Of a stretch of 64,000 bases of DNA, positions 25,593-35,096 are shown piece after piece. The notes beneath the pieces were generated by a model. The model did not search any database. It was not told the origin of the DNA and saw nothing but the letters and a program-made list of their open reading frames with translations. The DNA lies in NCBI RefSeq assembly GCF_003056305.1, contig NZ_PYVX01000002.1, forward strand, positions 434,001 through 498,000, read 5' to 3'. The stretch's first letter is position 1. The number at the start of each line of letters is the position of its first letter. A program made the position numbers and the translations under genes. This DNA is from Halomonas denitrificans (lineage in GTDB: Bacteria; Pseudomonadota; Gammaproteobacteria; Pseudomonadales; Halomonadaceae).

Positions 25593-27236
25593 TCAGGCTT
25601 TGCGCCGCTTGTTGCCCCGGCTCGTGGGCGGTGCCGATGGGAGGTCGCGCGTTGGCAGCTGCGCCCGGACCAGTCGGAGCAGCCCCTGTGTGGAGGCGTC
25701 GAAGTCCTGGCTGTGGGCGTCCAGGCGCTCGCTGATCTCGCCGGCGATGCGCTTGCCGAGCTGCACGCCCCACTGGTCGAAGGAGTTGATGTTCCAGATC
25801 ACCCCCTGGACGAACACCTTGTGCTCGTAGAGGGCGATCAGCGCGCCGAGATTCTTCGGCGTCAGCTCGTCGAGCAGCAGGGTGCTGGAGGGACGGTTGC
25901 CCGGGCAGCTGTAGGGGTCGAGTTCGCCGCCCTTGGCGCTGCCCTCCATGAAGGCATTGGCCTGGGCCAGCATGTTGGTGAGCAGGGCGAAATGGTGGTC
26001 TTCCATGCCGGCCTCGGGCTTGAGCGAGGCGATGAAGTCGATGGGCACGTAGCGGGTGCCCTGGTGGAGCAGCTGGAAGAAGGCATGCTGGCCGTTGGAG
26101 CCGGTCTGGCCCCAGACGATCGGCCCGGTCGTGTAGTCCACCGGCCGCCCGAAGATATCCACCGACTTGCCGTTGGACTCCATGTCGAGCTGCTGCAGGA
26201 AGGCCGGCAGCTGATGCAGCGCCTGATCGTAGGGCACGATGGCCTGGGTCTCGGCGCCCTGGAAGTTGATGTACCAGATGCCGATCAGTGCCATCAGCAC
26301 CGGCATGTTGGCGGCCGTGGGGGCGGTCAGGAAGTGCTGGTCCATCGCGTAGGCGCCCTCGAGCATCGCCATGAAGCCCTCGAAGCCGATGGCCAGGGCG
26401 ATCGGCAGGCCGATCGACGACCACATGGAGTAGCGCCCGCCGACCCAGGCCCAGAACTCGAAGACATTCTCCTCGCGGATGCCGAACTCCATGGCGGCCT
26501 TACGGTTGGTGGAGGCGGCGATGAAGTGGGCGCCGACGTCGGCGTCGGGGCCGGCCCGCTCGACGAACCAGCGCCGTGCGGTCTTGGCGTTGAGCAGCGT
26601 CTCCTGGGTGGAGAAGGTCTTGGTGGAGACGATGAACAGGGTGGTGGCCGGATCGAGGCGGCTGAGCACCTTCTGGATATGGGCGCCGTCGACGTTGGAG
26701 ACGAAATGGAAGTTCAGCTCCGGGTGGCGCTGCTTGAGCAGCGCTCGGCAGGCCATGTTGGGCCCCAGGTCAGAACCGCCGATGCCGATATTGACCACGT
26801 CGCGGATACGCTCGCCACTGAAACCGGTCCATTCGCCGCTGCGTACCGCCTCGGAGAACTGCCGGATCTGCTCGCGGGTGCGCTGGATCTCCGGCATCAC
26901 GTCCTGACCGTCGACCATCAGCGGTCCCTCGCCGAGATTGCGCAGGGCGGTATGCAGGACCGGTCGGTCCTCGGTGACGTTGATGATGTCGCCGGAGAAC
27001 ATCTGGGCGCGGCGCTGCACCAGCGCCGAGTGATCGGCGAGTTCGATCAGCTTGTCGAGCACCGCGTCGGAGATCTGGTGCTTGGAGTAATCGAGAAACA
27101 GGCCGCCCACGCGCAGGCTCATTTTCTCGAAGCGCTGGGGGTCGGCGGCGAAGTAGTCGCTGATGCGGTCATCGGCGGTCTTCGCCTGCAGGCCCTTGAG
27201 GGCCTGCCAGGTGACGCTGCGGGTAAGCTGGAACAT
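25593..27236 (-). CDS. pgi: Glucose-6-phosphate isomerase
   Basis: A 547-residue enzyme that interconverts glucose 6-phosphate and fructose 6-phosphate. Typical motifs are VNIGIGGSDLGPNMACRALL, the FIVSTKTFSTQET phosphate site, GGRYSMWSSIGLPIAL and the C-terminal NSFDQWGVQLGK. The start at 27236 has CGAGG about 7 bases upstream and gives the normal family length; the frame remains open further upstream without signal. It lies directly downstream of fruA on the same strand and links PTS-derived fructose phosphates to the Zwf branch. Confidence 0.95.
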   Translation of the reverse strand: MFQLTRSVTWQALKGLQAKTADDRISDYFAADPQRFEKMSLRVGGLFLDYSKHQISDAVLDKLIELADHSALVQRRAQMFSGDIINVTEDRPVLHTALRNLGEGPLMVDGQDVMPEIQRTREQIRQFSEAVRSGEWTGFSGERIRDVVNIGIGGSDLGPNMACRALLKQRHPELNFHFVSNVDGAHIQKVLSRLDPATTLFIVSTKTFSTQETLLNAKTARRWFVERAGPDADVGAHFIAASTNRKAAMEFGIREENVFEFWAWVGGRYSMWSSIGLPIALAIGFEGFMAMLEGAYAMDQHFLTAPTAANMPVLMALIGIWYINFQGAETQAIVPYDQALHQLPAFLQQLDMESNGKSVDIFGRPVDYTTGPIVWGQTGSNGQHAFFQLLHQGTRYVPIDFIASLKPEAGMEDHHFALLTNMLAQANAFMEGSAKGGELDPYSCPGNRPSSTLLLDELTPKNLGALIALYEHKVFVQGVIWNINSFDQWGVQLGKRIAGEISERLDAHSQDFDASTQGLLRLVRAQLPTRDLPSAPPTSRGNKRRKA

Positions 27237-27268
27237 CGTGGACCTCGTCGGTGGTAATGGCGGTATGG

Positions 27269-29014
27269 TCAGCCGGCGGCCCCGACCGCCACCGCCTGGC
27301 CGCCGCGCTTGAGCGCCGCGTAGCCCAGGCCGGTGATCAGCGAGCCGATGACGATCGCCGCCAGGTACAGCAGCACCGGGGTGATGGCGTTGGGGATCAG
27401 CAGCACGAAGATGCCGCCGTGGGGGGCCATCAGCTTGGCGCCGAACAGCATCGACAGCGCGCCGGTCATCGCACCGCCGACCATGCTGACCGGGATCACC
27501 CGCAGCGGGTCCTTGGCGGCGAAGGGAATGGCGCCCTCGCTGATGAAGCAGAAGCCCAGCACGAAGGAGGCCTTGCCGGCCTCGCGCTCCGGCTCCGAGA
27601 ACTTCGACTTGGCGACGAAGCTCGAGATGCCCATGCCGATCGCCGGCACCATGCCCGCGGCCATGATCGCCGCCATCGGCGCATAGGTCTCGGAGGCCAG
27701 CAGCCCGACGCCGAAGGTGTAGGCGGCCTTGTTCACCGGCCCGCCCATGTCGAAGCACATCATGGCGCCCAGGAGCCCGCCGAGCAGCAGGGCGTTGGTG
27801 GAGCCCATGTTCTCGAGGAAGTCGGTCAGCCCGGAGAGGATCGCCGCCACCGGCTCGCCGACGATGTAGATCATCGTCAGGCCGGTCACGAGGCTCGCCA
27901 CCAGCGGGATGATCAGGATCGGCTTGAGCGACTCGACGCTGGCCGGCAGCTTGACGTGGCGGGTCACGGCCTTGGCCACGTAGCCGGCGAGGAAGCCGGC
28001 CAGGATGCCGCCGATGAAGCCGGCGCCGATCTCGGAGGCCAGCATGCCGCCGATCATGCCCGGCGCGATACCGGGGCGGTCGGCGATGGAGTAGGCGATG
28101 TAGCCGGCCAGCACCGGCACCATCAGCGCGAAGGCCGTGCCGCCGCCGATCTGCATCAGTGCGGCGGGCAGGGTGCCCTCCTCCTGGAAGGCCTCGATGC
28201 CGAACACGAACGACAGCGCGATCAGAAGGCCGCCAGCCACCACCATCGGCAGCATGAAGGACACCCCGGTCAGCAGGTGCTTGTAGACGCCCTTCTCCTT
28301 GAGGCTCTTCTTGACCTCGCCGCCGCCTGCGGCCCCGGGGGCGTCCTCCACCGCGGCCTCGGCCAGCGCCGCCTCGATGGTCTGGCGGGGCTTCTTCAGG
28401 GCGCCGCCGGTGGAGGTGTGATAGACCCGCTTGCCGGCGAAGCGGGTGGGGTCGACCTCGATGTCGCAGGCCAGGATCACCACCTCGGCGTCGCGGATCT
28501 CCGCTTCGGTCAGCTGATCCTGGGCGCCCACCGAGCCCTGGGTCTCGACGCGCATGGGATGGCCGAGAGATCTCCCCGCTTCACTGAGGGCTTCTGCCGC
28601 CATGAAGGTATGCGCCACCCCGGTGGGGCAGGCGGTGACGGCGACGATCGGCCGGCCACCGGCCGCCTCGGATGGCGCCACGGCGTGAGTCTCGCCGCCG
28701 GGCACGAAGGCCTCGGCCTCGCGCCGGGCGCGCTCGAGGAAGCCGCCCGGGTCGGGCAGCGCCTGGTCGATGGGCGCGCGGAACAGCCGCTTGCCCTGGA
28801 AGCGCTGCGGGTCCGGCACGTGGTCGGCGGCGACGACGACGAGGTCGGCGGCCTCGATGGCCTCGGCGGAGGCCGGCTGCACCGGCGCGAGCTCGCCGTG
28901 CATCTCCACGGTGGTCTGCCAGCCGAGCCGCTCGGCGGCCTGCTCGAGGCGCCGGGCGGCGAGGAAGGTGGTGGCCATGCCGCTGGGGCAGGCGGTGACG
29001 AGGATGGCGTTCAT
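27269..29014 (-). CDS. fruA: PTS fructose transporter subunit IIB'BC
   Basis: A 581-residue permease. It has two tandem IIB domains, with Cys9 in VTACPSGMATT and Cys129 in VTACPTGVAHT, so both copies keep the phosphoryl-accepting Cys. A linker (about 210-235) leads to the IIC domain (about 240-575) with around eight or nine membrane segments and GEPVAAILSGLTDF plus GFCFISEGAIPFAAKDP motifs. It imports fructose as fructose 1-phosphate using phosphate from FruB. Its ATG overlaps the fruK stop by 4 bases. Confidence 0.94.
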   Translation of the reverse strand: MNAILVTACPSGMATTFLAARRLEQAAERLGWQTTVEMHGELAPVQPASAEAIEAADLVVVAADHVPDPQRFQGKRLFRAPIDQALPDPGGFLERARREAEAFVPGGETHAVAPSEAAGGRPIVAVTACPTGVAHTFMAAEALSEAGRSLGHPMRVETQGSVGAQDQLTEAEIRDAEVVILACDIEVDPTRFAGKRVYHTSTGGALKKPRQTIEAALAEAAVEDAPGAAGGGEVKKSLKEKGVYKHLLTGVSFMLPMVVAGGLLIALSFVFGIEAFQEEGTLPAALMQIGGGTAFALMVPVLAGYIAYSIADRPGIAPGMIGGMLASEIGAGFIGGILAGFLAGYVAKAVTRHVKLPASVESLKPILIIPLVASLVTGLTMIYIVGEPVAAILSGLTDFLENMGSTNALLLGGLLGAMMCFDMGGPVNKAAYTFGVGLLASETYAPMAAIMAAGMVPAIGMGISSFVAKSKFSEPEREAGKASFVLGFCFISEGAIPFAAKDPLRVIPVSMVGGAMTGALSMLFGAKLMAPHGGIFVLLIPNAITPVLLYLAAIVIGSLITGLGYAALKRGGQAVAVGAAG

Positions 29015-29985
29015 GCGAGGGCTCCCCCCGCGTCTTCACCGTCGAGGCGGTGGACGCGCGTCTGTTGTTGGAGTGACGGGAAATCGGCGGCGCGGGCGTC
29101 GCCCACGCCGACATGGCGGACCGCTTCGGCGGACAGCGTGGTGGCCAGGCGCAGCGCCTCCTCGGGCGCCTGGCCCTCGAGCACGCCGTGCAGCAGGGCG
29201 GCCAGCAGGGTGTCGCCGGCGCCGACCGTGCTGGCCACCGTCATGGATGGCGGCAGCGCCTGCCAGGCGCCGCGGCGGCTGACCCACAGCACGCCCTCGG
29301 CGCCGGCGGAGAGCACCGCCTCCGCGATGCCGGCCTCGTGCAGGCGGCGGGCGGCGGCCAGGCGCGCGGCCTCGCCGTCGAGGGGCGTGCCGGCCCAGGC
29401 GGCCAGCTCCTGCTCGTTGGGCTTGACCGCGGTGGGGCCGGCGGCGATGGCGGCCTCGAGGGCGGGGCCGCTGGTGTCCACCCACACCGGCAGGTCGGCG
29501 CCGCGCAGTCGCGCGATCAGCTCGGCCAGCGCCTCGGGCGTGACGCCGGGCGGCAGGCTGCCGGCGATCACCACCGCCTCGGGGCGGCGGGCATCATCGG
29601 CGGCCAGCGCGGCGAGCCCGTCGAGCAGCGCCTGCCAGGCGGCATCGTCGATGGTCGGGCCCGGGCCGTTGATGTCGGTGACCCGGCCGTCGGCCTCGGC
29701 GAGCTTGGCGTTGATGCGGGTCTCGCCGGGCACGCGCAGGAAGGCGTCCTCGAGCCCCAGCGCCTCGAAGGCGCGCAGGAAGGGGCCGTCGTTGTCGGCG
29801 CCTAAAAAGCCCGAGACGCAGACATCGTGGCCGAGGGCGGCCAGCACCCGGGCCACGTTGACGCCCTTGCCGGCGGCCTCCAGGTGAGTGGCTCGTGTGC
29901 GGTTGACCTCGCCGAGCGCCAGGCGCTCGAGCGACACCGAGAGATCCAGGGCGGGGTTCAGGGTCAGCGTCAGCAGGCGAGCCAT
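29011..29985 (-). CDS. fruK: 1-phosphofructokinase
   Basis: A 324-residue PfkB-family kinase converting fructose 1-phosphate to fructose 1,6-bisphosphate. LTLNPALDLSVSL at the start, GKGVNVARVLAALGHDV and the C-terminal STVGAGDTLLAALLHG signature with the catalytic Asp match FruK. It sits between fruB (1-base overlap, TGATG) and fruA (4-base overlap), giving a tightly coupled fruBKA operon. Confidence 0.94.
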   Translation of the reverse strand: MARLLTLTLNPALDLSVSLERLALGEVNRTRATHLEAAGKGVNVARVLAALGHDVCVSGFLGADNDGPFLRAFEALGLEDAFLRVPGETRINAKLAEADGRVTDINGPGPTIDDAAWQALLDGLAALAADDARRPEAVVIAGSLPPGVTPEALAELIARLRGADLPVWVDTSGPALEAAIAAGPTAVKPNEQELAAWAGTPLDGEAARLAAARRLHEAGIAEAVLSAGAEGVLWVSRRGAWQALPPSMTVASTVGAGDTLLAALLHGVLEGQAPEEALRLATTLSAEAVRHVGVGDARAADFPSLQQQTRVHRLDGEDAGGALA

Positions 29986-32852
29986 CAGCGAGCCTCCAGG
30001 GCGTCGCGGACCGCCTCGCCGGTGGCCTGAGCCAGCGCCAGCGCGGCCTGGGCTCGGGCTTCCTCGAGGTCGAACTCGCGCAGCCGTGCCTTGACCAGCG
30101 GCACCTGGCGGGCGCTGACCGAGAGCTCGTCGACGCCGAGGCCGACCAGCACCGGCACCGCGGTGGCGTCACTGGCCAGCTCGCCGCACACCCCGACCCA
30201 CTTGCCCTGGGCGTGGGCCGCGGCCACGGTCATCTCGATCAGCTTGAGCACCGCCGGGTGCAGGCCGTCGGCCTGGGCGGAGAGCTCGGGGTGATCGCGG
30301 TCGATGGCCAGGGTGTACTGCGTCAGGTCGTTGGTGCCCACCGAGAAGAAGTCCACCTCGGCGGCCAGGGTCGGTGCCAGCAGGGCGCTGGAAGGCACCT
30401 CGATCATCACCCCGAGCTGGACGTCGTCGCTGCGCTGGGTGGTCGACAGCTCGTCGAGCAGCCGGTCGAGGATGGCGCGGGCGGCGCGGAACTCGGCCAC
30501 GTCCTTGACCATCGGCAGCATGATGCGCAGCGGGCGGCCGACGGCGGCCATCAGCAGCGCCTTGAGCTGGGTCTCGAGCACCTCGGGCCGGGTCAGTGCC
30601 AGGCGGATGCCGCGCAGGCCCAGGAAGGGATTGGTTTCCTGGGGCAGCGGCCAGTAGGGCAGCGGCTTGTCGCCGCCCACGTCCAGGGTGCGGACCACCA
30701 GCGGGCGGCCGTCCAGCGCGTCCAGGGCCTCGCGGTACTCGCCGATCTGGGTCTCCAGGTCGGGCAGCTCGGCGTGGGCCATGAACAGGAACTCGGTGCG
30801 CAGCAGGCCGACGCCCTCGGCGCCACGCTCTACGGCGTCGGCGGTGTGGGCGGTGTTGCCGAGGTTCGAGGCCACCTCGACGCGATGGCCGTCGCGGGTA
30901 CGCGCCTCCGCGAAGCGCGCCTCCCAGGCCTCGGCCTCGCGGCGGCGGCGTTCGACGAGGCGCTGCTCGGCGGCCTGGCGGCGCTCGGCGCCGGGATTCG
31001 GGGTCACCCGGCCGCGCTCGCCGTCGAGGATCAGCTCGGTGCCGCTCGCAAGCGTCAGGATGCGCTCGCCGGCGCCGACCACGGCGGGGATGCCCAGCGC
31101 CCGGGCCAGGATGGCACTGTGGGCGGTGGCACCGCCGCGGGCGGTCAGCAGGCCGCGCACGCGGCTGGTGTCCAGGCGCGCCACGTCGGAGGGGCCGATG
31201 TCATCGGTGACCAGGATGTAGGGGTGATCCGGCGGCGTGGGCAGCTCGACCCGACACAGGATACCCAGCACGCGGCGGCCCACGTCGCGCAGGTCGGCGG
31301 CGCGCTCGGCGAGCAGCCGGTCGGCGAGGCGCTCCTGGGCCTGGGCGGCGGTGTCGATCGCCTCCCACCAGGCGGCCTCGGCGGAGGCGCCCTCGTCGAT
31401 GCCTTCGCGGGCGGCCTGGTGAAGCTCGGGGTCGCCGAGCATCTCCTCGTGCATCGACAGGATCTGCGAGACCTCGCCGCCGCGGGCGTGATGGATCAGC
31501 GCCTCGAGCTGCTCGCCGCCCTCGCGGATGGCCTCGTCGAGGCGGCGACGCTCGGCGGCCGGGTCGGCGGCGCGGGCCGGGTAGTCGAAGCTCGGCGTGG
31601 TGAGCACGAAGATCGGGGCGATGGCCAGGCCCGGCGAGGCGGCCACCGCGGGGTGGGGGACGTCGTCGGCCAGCGGCTCCAGGGCCGGGGCGTGCTCCGG
31701 TGCCCTCGCCAGGGGTTCGCGGTAGGCGTCGAAGGGCTCGACGTGCTCGCCGAGGCCGTCTTCCACGGCCTGGCAGACCGCCTCCAGGGCGGCCTCGGCG
31801 CCGTCGCCCTCGGCGGTGAAGATCAACTGCTGGCCGCGGCGGGCGCCGAGGTTGATGATCTTGGTCAGGCTGGCGGCCGAGACCGCATCGATGCCGCCCT
31901 CGGCCAGGCGCACGCGGACCGCGGTGCCCTGGGCGCGGGCCACCTGGACCAGCTGCTTGGCCGGGCGGGCGTGCAGGCCGTGGGCGTTGAGCACCGTGGC
32001 CAGGCGCTGGCTGGCGGCGGCGGACTCGCCGGCCAGCCGTGCCAGCAGGGCGTCGGCGTCGAGGCGTTGCAGGGTGTCGGGGGCGTCGCTCTCGAGCAGC
32101 GCCAGGATGCGCTCGAGCAGGCCGCGATGGGCCTGGCCCTGGGCGGCCAGGCAGAACACGCCCTGCACCGGCGCGCCGTCGGCCTGCAGCGGCTCGGCCG
32201 GGGTTGCCAGGGCCAGCGCCGGCACGCCGACGCCGCGGTCGCTGACCACCAGCCACAGACCGCGGCCCAGGGCGCGCGGGGCGGCCTCGGCGATGGCGGC
32301 GACGAAGGCGGCATCGACGCACTGGGCCTGGCGCAGCCGAGCGGCGCCGGCCAGCGCCAGCTCGCGGTGGTCGCGGGCGGGGAAACCCAGGCACAGGGTG
32401 TCGGCGTCCAGCCTGGCCTCGACCACCGCCTTCGACAGCAGTTCGGCGATCTCGTCCGCCTGCTCGGCGCCGGCCAGGCGCTCGGCGATGCCCGCCTGGT
32501 CCAGCACGTGGGTCAGCTGGCGCAGGATGTCGAGGTGCTCGTCGCTCTGGGCGGCGATGGTCACCAGCACGTGGACCCGCTGGCCGTCGTGCCAGTCGAC
32601 GCCCTCAGGAAACTGCAGCACCCGTACCCCGGTGGCGCGCACGTGCTGGCGGCTCTCCGGCGTGCCGTGGGGAATGGCGATGGCGTTGCCGAGGAAGGTC
32701 GAGGACTGGGCCTCCCGGGCGTGCAGGCCGTCGCGGTATTCCGGGGCGACCAGGCCGGCGGCGTGCAGCGATTCGGCGGCCTGGTCCAGCGCGGCGCGCC
32801 AGTGGTCGGCCTGGCAGCCGAGCAGGACGTCATCCTGGCGTAGGGTCAACAT
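29985..32852 (-). CDS. fruB: Fructose PTS multiphosphoryl protein (EIIA-HPr-EI fusion)
   Basis: A 955-residue cytoplasmic protein that combines the soluble steps of fructose phosphotransfer. An EIIA-Fru domain (about 1-145) has active His62 in IAIPHGT. A middle M-like region (about 155-275) has no obvious phosphoacceptor. An HPr domain (about 283-370) has His294 in GLHARPAKQ. An enzyme I domain (about 395-950) has His578 in GGATAHSAIL and the PEP-binding LLRTEFLFM and VGTNDLTQYTLA motifs. This makes fructose uptake independent of a separate ptsHI. The start at 32852 is chosen because the EIIA fold begins there. Cra boxes lie about 80-125 bases upstream. Confidence 0.94.
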   Translation of the reverse strand: MLTLRQDDVLLGCQADHWRAALDQAAESLHAAGLVAPEYRDGLHAREAQSSTFLGNAIAIPHGTPESRQHVRATGVRVLQFPEGVDWHDGQRVHVLVTIAAQSDEHLDILRQLTHVLDQAGIAERLAGAEQADEIAELLSKAVVEARLDADTLCLGFPARDHRELALAGAARLRQAQCVDAAFVAAIAEAAPRALGRGLWLVVSDRGVGVPALALATPAEPLQADGAPVQGVFCLAAQGQAHRGLLERILALLESDAPDTLQRLDADALLARLAGESAAASQRLATVLNAHGLHARPAKQLVQVARAQGTAVRVRLAEGGIDAVSAASLTKIINLGARRGQQLIFTAEGDGAEAALEAVCQAVEDGLGEHVEPFDAYREPLARAPEHAPALEPLADDVPHPAVAASPGLAIAPIFVLTTPSFDYPARAADPAAERRRLDEAIREGGEQLEALIHHARGGEVSQILSMHEEMLGDPELHQAAREGIDEGASAEAAWWEAIDTAAQAQERLADRLLAERAADLRDVGRRVLGILCRVELPTPPDHPYILVTDDIGPSDVARLDTSRVRGLLTARGGATAHSAILARALGIPAVVGAGERILTLASGTELILDGERGRVTPNPGAERRQAAEQRLVERRRREAEAWEARFAEARTRDGHRVEVASNLGNTAHTADAVERGAEGVGLLRTEFLFMAHAELPDLETQIGEYREALDALDGRPLVVRTLDVGGDKPLPYWPLPQETNPFLGLRGIRLALTRPEVLETQLKALLMAAVGRPLRIMLPMVKDVAEFRAARAILDRLLDELSTTQRSDDVQLGVMIEVPSSALLAPTLAAEVDFFSVGTNDLTQYTLAIDRDHPELSAQADGLHPAVLKLIEMTVAAAHAQGKWVGVCGELASDATAVPVLVGLGVDELSVSARQVPLVKARLREFDLEEARAQAALALAQATGEAVRDALEAR

Positions 32853-32929
32853 CGAGGTCTCCGGTTCGTCGGGGGCGACGCTGGGCCAGTCCGTGGTACC
32901 CGGGGCGTTGCGGTGACTTGTAGGGGTTA

Positions 32930-32945
32930 GGTGAATCGTGTCACC
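32930..32945. promoter_or_regulatory. Cra/FruR box 1 in the fruB-cra gap
   Basis: GGTGAATCGTGTCACC is a near-palindrome matching the FruR pattern GCTGAATCGATTCAGC in its TGAATCG core. It is 78 bases upstream of the fruB start and 123 bases upstream of the cra start. Confidence 0.72.
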
Positions 32946-32960
32946 TTCGATATGTCGAAT

Positions 32961-32976
32961 GCTGGATCGCTTCATC
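32961..32976. promoter_or_regulatory. Cra/FruR box 2 in the fruB-cra gap
   Basis: GCTGGATCGCTTCATC matches the FruR pattern at 13 of 16 positions. It lies 15 bases from box 1, so the two centres are 31 bases apart, about three helical turns, which would allow cooperative binding. Confidence 0.68.
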
Positions 32977-33068
32977 CGGCTTGGCAAGGCTTCGGGTCTA
33001 CGACTTTGGCAGGGGGTGGCGGCGCGGCGGTCACGCGTAGAATGCCCCGGTCAGTCTAGGAGGGATTC

Positions 33069-34076
33069 ATGACGCTCGCGGAAATTGCTCGACTGGCCGG
33101 GGTATCGCGTACCACGGCCAGCTATGTCATCAACGGCCAGGCCGAGACACGGCGCATCAGCCAGGACACCGTCGACCGGGTGATGGCGGTGGTCGAACGC
33201 CATCGCTACCGGGTCGACCCCCAGGCGGCCGCCCTGCGGCGCGGCTCCAGCCGTACCCTGGGGCTGATCGTGCCCGACCTGGAGAACGTGACCTATGCGC
33301 GGCTGGCCAAGCGGCTGGAGCGGGGCGCCCGGGAGGCGGGCTATCAGCTGCTGATCGCCGGCTCCGACGACCGCCCGGAGGTCGAGCGTGACCTGGCGCT
33401 GGCGCTGCGGGCGCGGCGCTGCGAGGTGTTGATCACCGCCAGCAGCCTGCCGATGGACGATCCCTTCTACGCCGAGCTGCAGGCCGAGGGGCTGCCGGTA
33501 GTGGCCGTGGACCGCGGCTTCGACGCCGAGCGCTTCGCCAGCGTGGTCAGCAACGACGCCGAGGCCGCCGAGCGACTGACCGCCTCGGTGCTGTCGCCCG
33601 AGACCGCCCGAGTGGCGTGGCTGGACGCGGTGCCCTGGCTGTCGATCACCGAGGAGCGACGCCGCGGCTTCCAGCGGGCCCTGGCGGGGCACGAGGTCGA
33701 GGCCATCCCCGTTTCCGGCGAGCGCTACGATCGCGCCGAGGGCGCCCGGCTGATGCGTCGGGTGCTCGACGAACATGGCCTGCCGGATGCGCTGGTCACG
33801 GCATCCTACTCGCTGTTCGAGGGCGTGCTCGATACCCTGCTCGAGGCCGGCGGGCTGCCGGCCTCGCTGCGCCTGGCGACCTTCGGCGACAGCCGCCTGC
33901 TGGAGTTCCTGCCGGTGACGGTCAACTCCGCCGAGCAGGACCACGACCGCATGGCCGAGGCGGCGCTGGACAGCGCGCTGGCCGCCGCCCGGGGCGAGAG
34001 CGCTCCGGGGCGGAGAACGGTGCCGCGGCGGATGCGCTGGCGAGTGGCCGCGCCGGAGGAGGGCGCGGCCTCTTGA
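33069..34076 (+). CDS. cra: Cra/FruR, LacI-family fructose repressor
   Basis: A 335-residue LacI-family regulator. The DNA-binding domain MTLAEIARLAGVSRTTASYV is at the very N-terminus, followed by the hinge (about 48-60) and a periplasmic-binding-protein-like sensor domain beginning TLGLIVPDLENVTYARLAK. The conserved hydrophobic VTYARLAKRLE region and its divergence from fruBKA identify it as FruR-type, sensing fructose 1-phosphate or 1,6-bisphosphate. AGGAGG is 6 bases upstream of the ATG. Its gene converges on the fructokinase gene, 18 bases apart. Confidence 0.92.
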   Translation: MTLAEIARLAGVSRTTASYVINGQAETRRISQDTVDRVMAVVERHRYRVDPQAAALRRGSSRTLGLIVPDLENVTYARLAKRLERGAREAGYQLLIAGSDDRPEVERDLALALRARRCEVLITASSLPMDDPFYAELQAEGLPVVAVDRGFDAERFASVVSNDAEAAERLTASVLSPETARVAWLDAVPWLSITEERRRGFQRALAGHEVEAIPVSGERYDRAEGARLMRRVLDEHGLPDALVTASYSLFEGVLDTLLEAGGLPASLRLATFGDSRLLEFLPVTVNSAEQDHDRMAEAALDSALAAARGESAPGRRTVPRRMRWRVAAPEEGAAS

Positions 34077-34094
34077 GGCGGCGTCGGGCGCCGA

Positions 34095-35063
34095 TCAGTC
34101 CGCCCCGAGATCGCCCCGGGTGGGCAGGGCGAGGTAGCTGCCGGGGCGGGTGACGGCGTGGGCGCCGCAGCGGCTGGCGAAGGCCGCCGCGCGGCGCAGC
34201 AGGGCCGCATCCCGATGCCAGGCGTCGTCGGCGGGTATGGCGGCGGCGAGCTCGGCCAGCAGGCCGCCGGTGAAGGCGTCGCCGCCGGCCGTGGTGTCCA
34301 CGGCCTCCACCGCGGGCGGCGTGATCCACTCGTCCAGTTCGACGGTTCTGAGCCGTATCGCGCCCGGCCCGTCGGTGATCACCGCGGCCTTCACCCCGGC
34401 GGCGAAGCGCTCGGCCAGCCAGCCGTCCCGGGGATGGTCGGCGCGCAGGTCGTCGAGCTCCTCGGACGAGAGCCGGATCAGGTCGGCGGCATCGAGCAGG
34501 CGGGTGACCAGGCTGATGTCGGCCGTGCCGCCGGCCCAGAGGCCGTGGCGCAGGTTGGCATCGACGCTGATCACGCAGCCGGCGCGGCGCGCCATCTCGA
34601 CCATGCTGAGCGTGGTCTCGGCGATCTCGGGCTCGGTCAGGCTGTTGCTGCCGACGTGCAGGATCGAAGGCTCGGCGAACACCCCGGCCGGCAGGTGCTC
34701 CAGGCGGTAGAGCAGGTCGGCCGCCGGCGGGCGGTAGAACGTGAAGCGCCGCTCGCCCGCGGCGTCGCGATGGACGACGGCGAGCGCCGTGCGCGCCGCG
34801 TCGGTGCGCACCACGCCCGAGGTGTCGACGCCGTGGGCGGCGAGTTCTGCGGCGACCCGATCGCCGAAGGGGTCCTCGCCGATCATGCCGAGAAAGCGGC
34901 TGGGCACGCCCAGCCGGGCGCAGGCCACGGCGACGTTGGCCGGGGCTCCGCCGGCATAGGGGGTGAAGACTTCCGCGGCGTCTGCCGTGTCGCCGGCGGG
35001 CTCGCCAAGGCGGCTGGAGAGCAGGTCGACGAGGGCTTCACCGAAGGCGATGACGGGCAGCAT
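34095..35063 (-). CDS. PfkB-family fructokinase
   Basis: A 322-residue ribokinase-family sugar kinase. FGEALVDLLSSRLGEP, PYAGGAPANVAVACARLG and the C-terminal VDTTAGGDAFTGGLLAELA are the two PfkB signatures, with catalytic Asp in GGDAF. The pattern fits fructokinases that phosphorylate free fructose, for example from sucrose or mannitol. It is the last gene of the leftward edd-glk-mutarotase-fructokinase set and lies 33 bases after the mutarotase. Confidence 0.88.
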   Translation of the reverse strand: MLPVIAFGEALVDLLSSRLGEPAGDTADAAEVFTPYAGGAPANVAVACARLGVPSRFLGMIGEDPFGDRVAAELAAHGVDTSGVVRTDAARTALAVVHRDAAGERRFTFYRPPAADLLYRLEHLPAGVFAEPSILHVGSNSLTEPEIAETTLSMVEMARRAGCVISVDANLRHGLWAGGTADISLVTRLLDAADLIRLSSEELDDLRADHPRDGWLAERFAAGVKAAVITDGPGAIRLRTVELDEWITPPAVEAVDTTAGGDAFTGGLLAELAAAIPADDAWHRDAALLRRAAAFASRCGAHAVTRPGSYLALPTRGDLGAD

Positions 35064-35096
35064 GATCGAGGCTCCTCTCGCTGGATGGGACGGCGC

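Noticed and set aside
27237..27758. N-terminal extension of Pgi
   Set aside because: The open frame continues into an antisense-free shadow of fruA; the family's usual N-terminus and a ribosome-binding site are at 27236.
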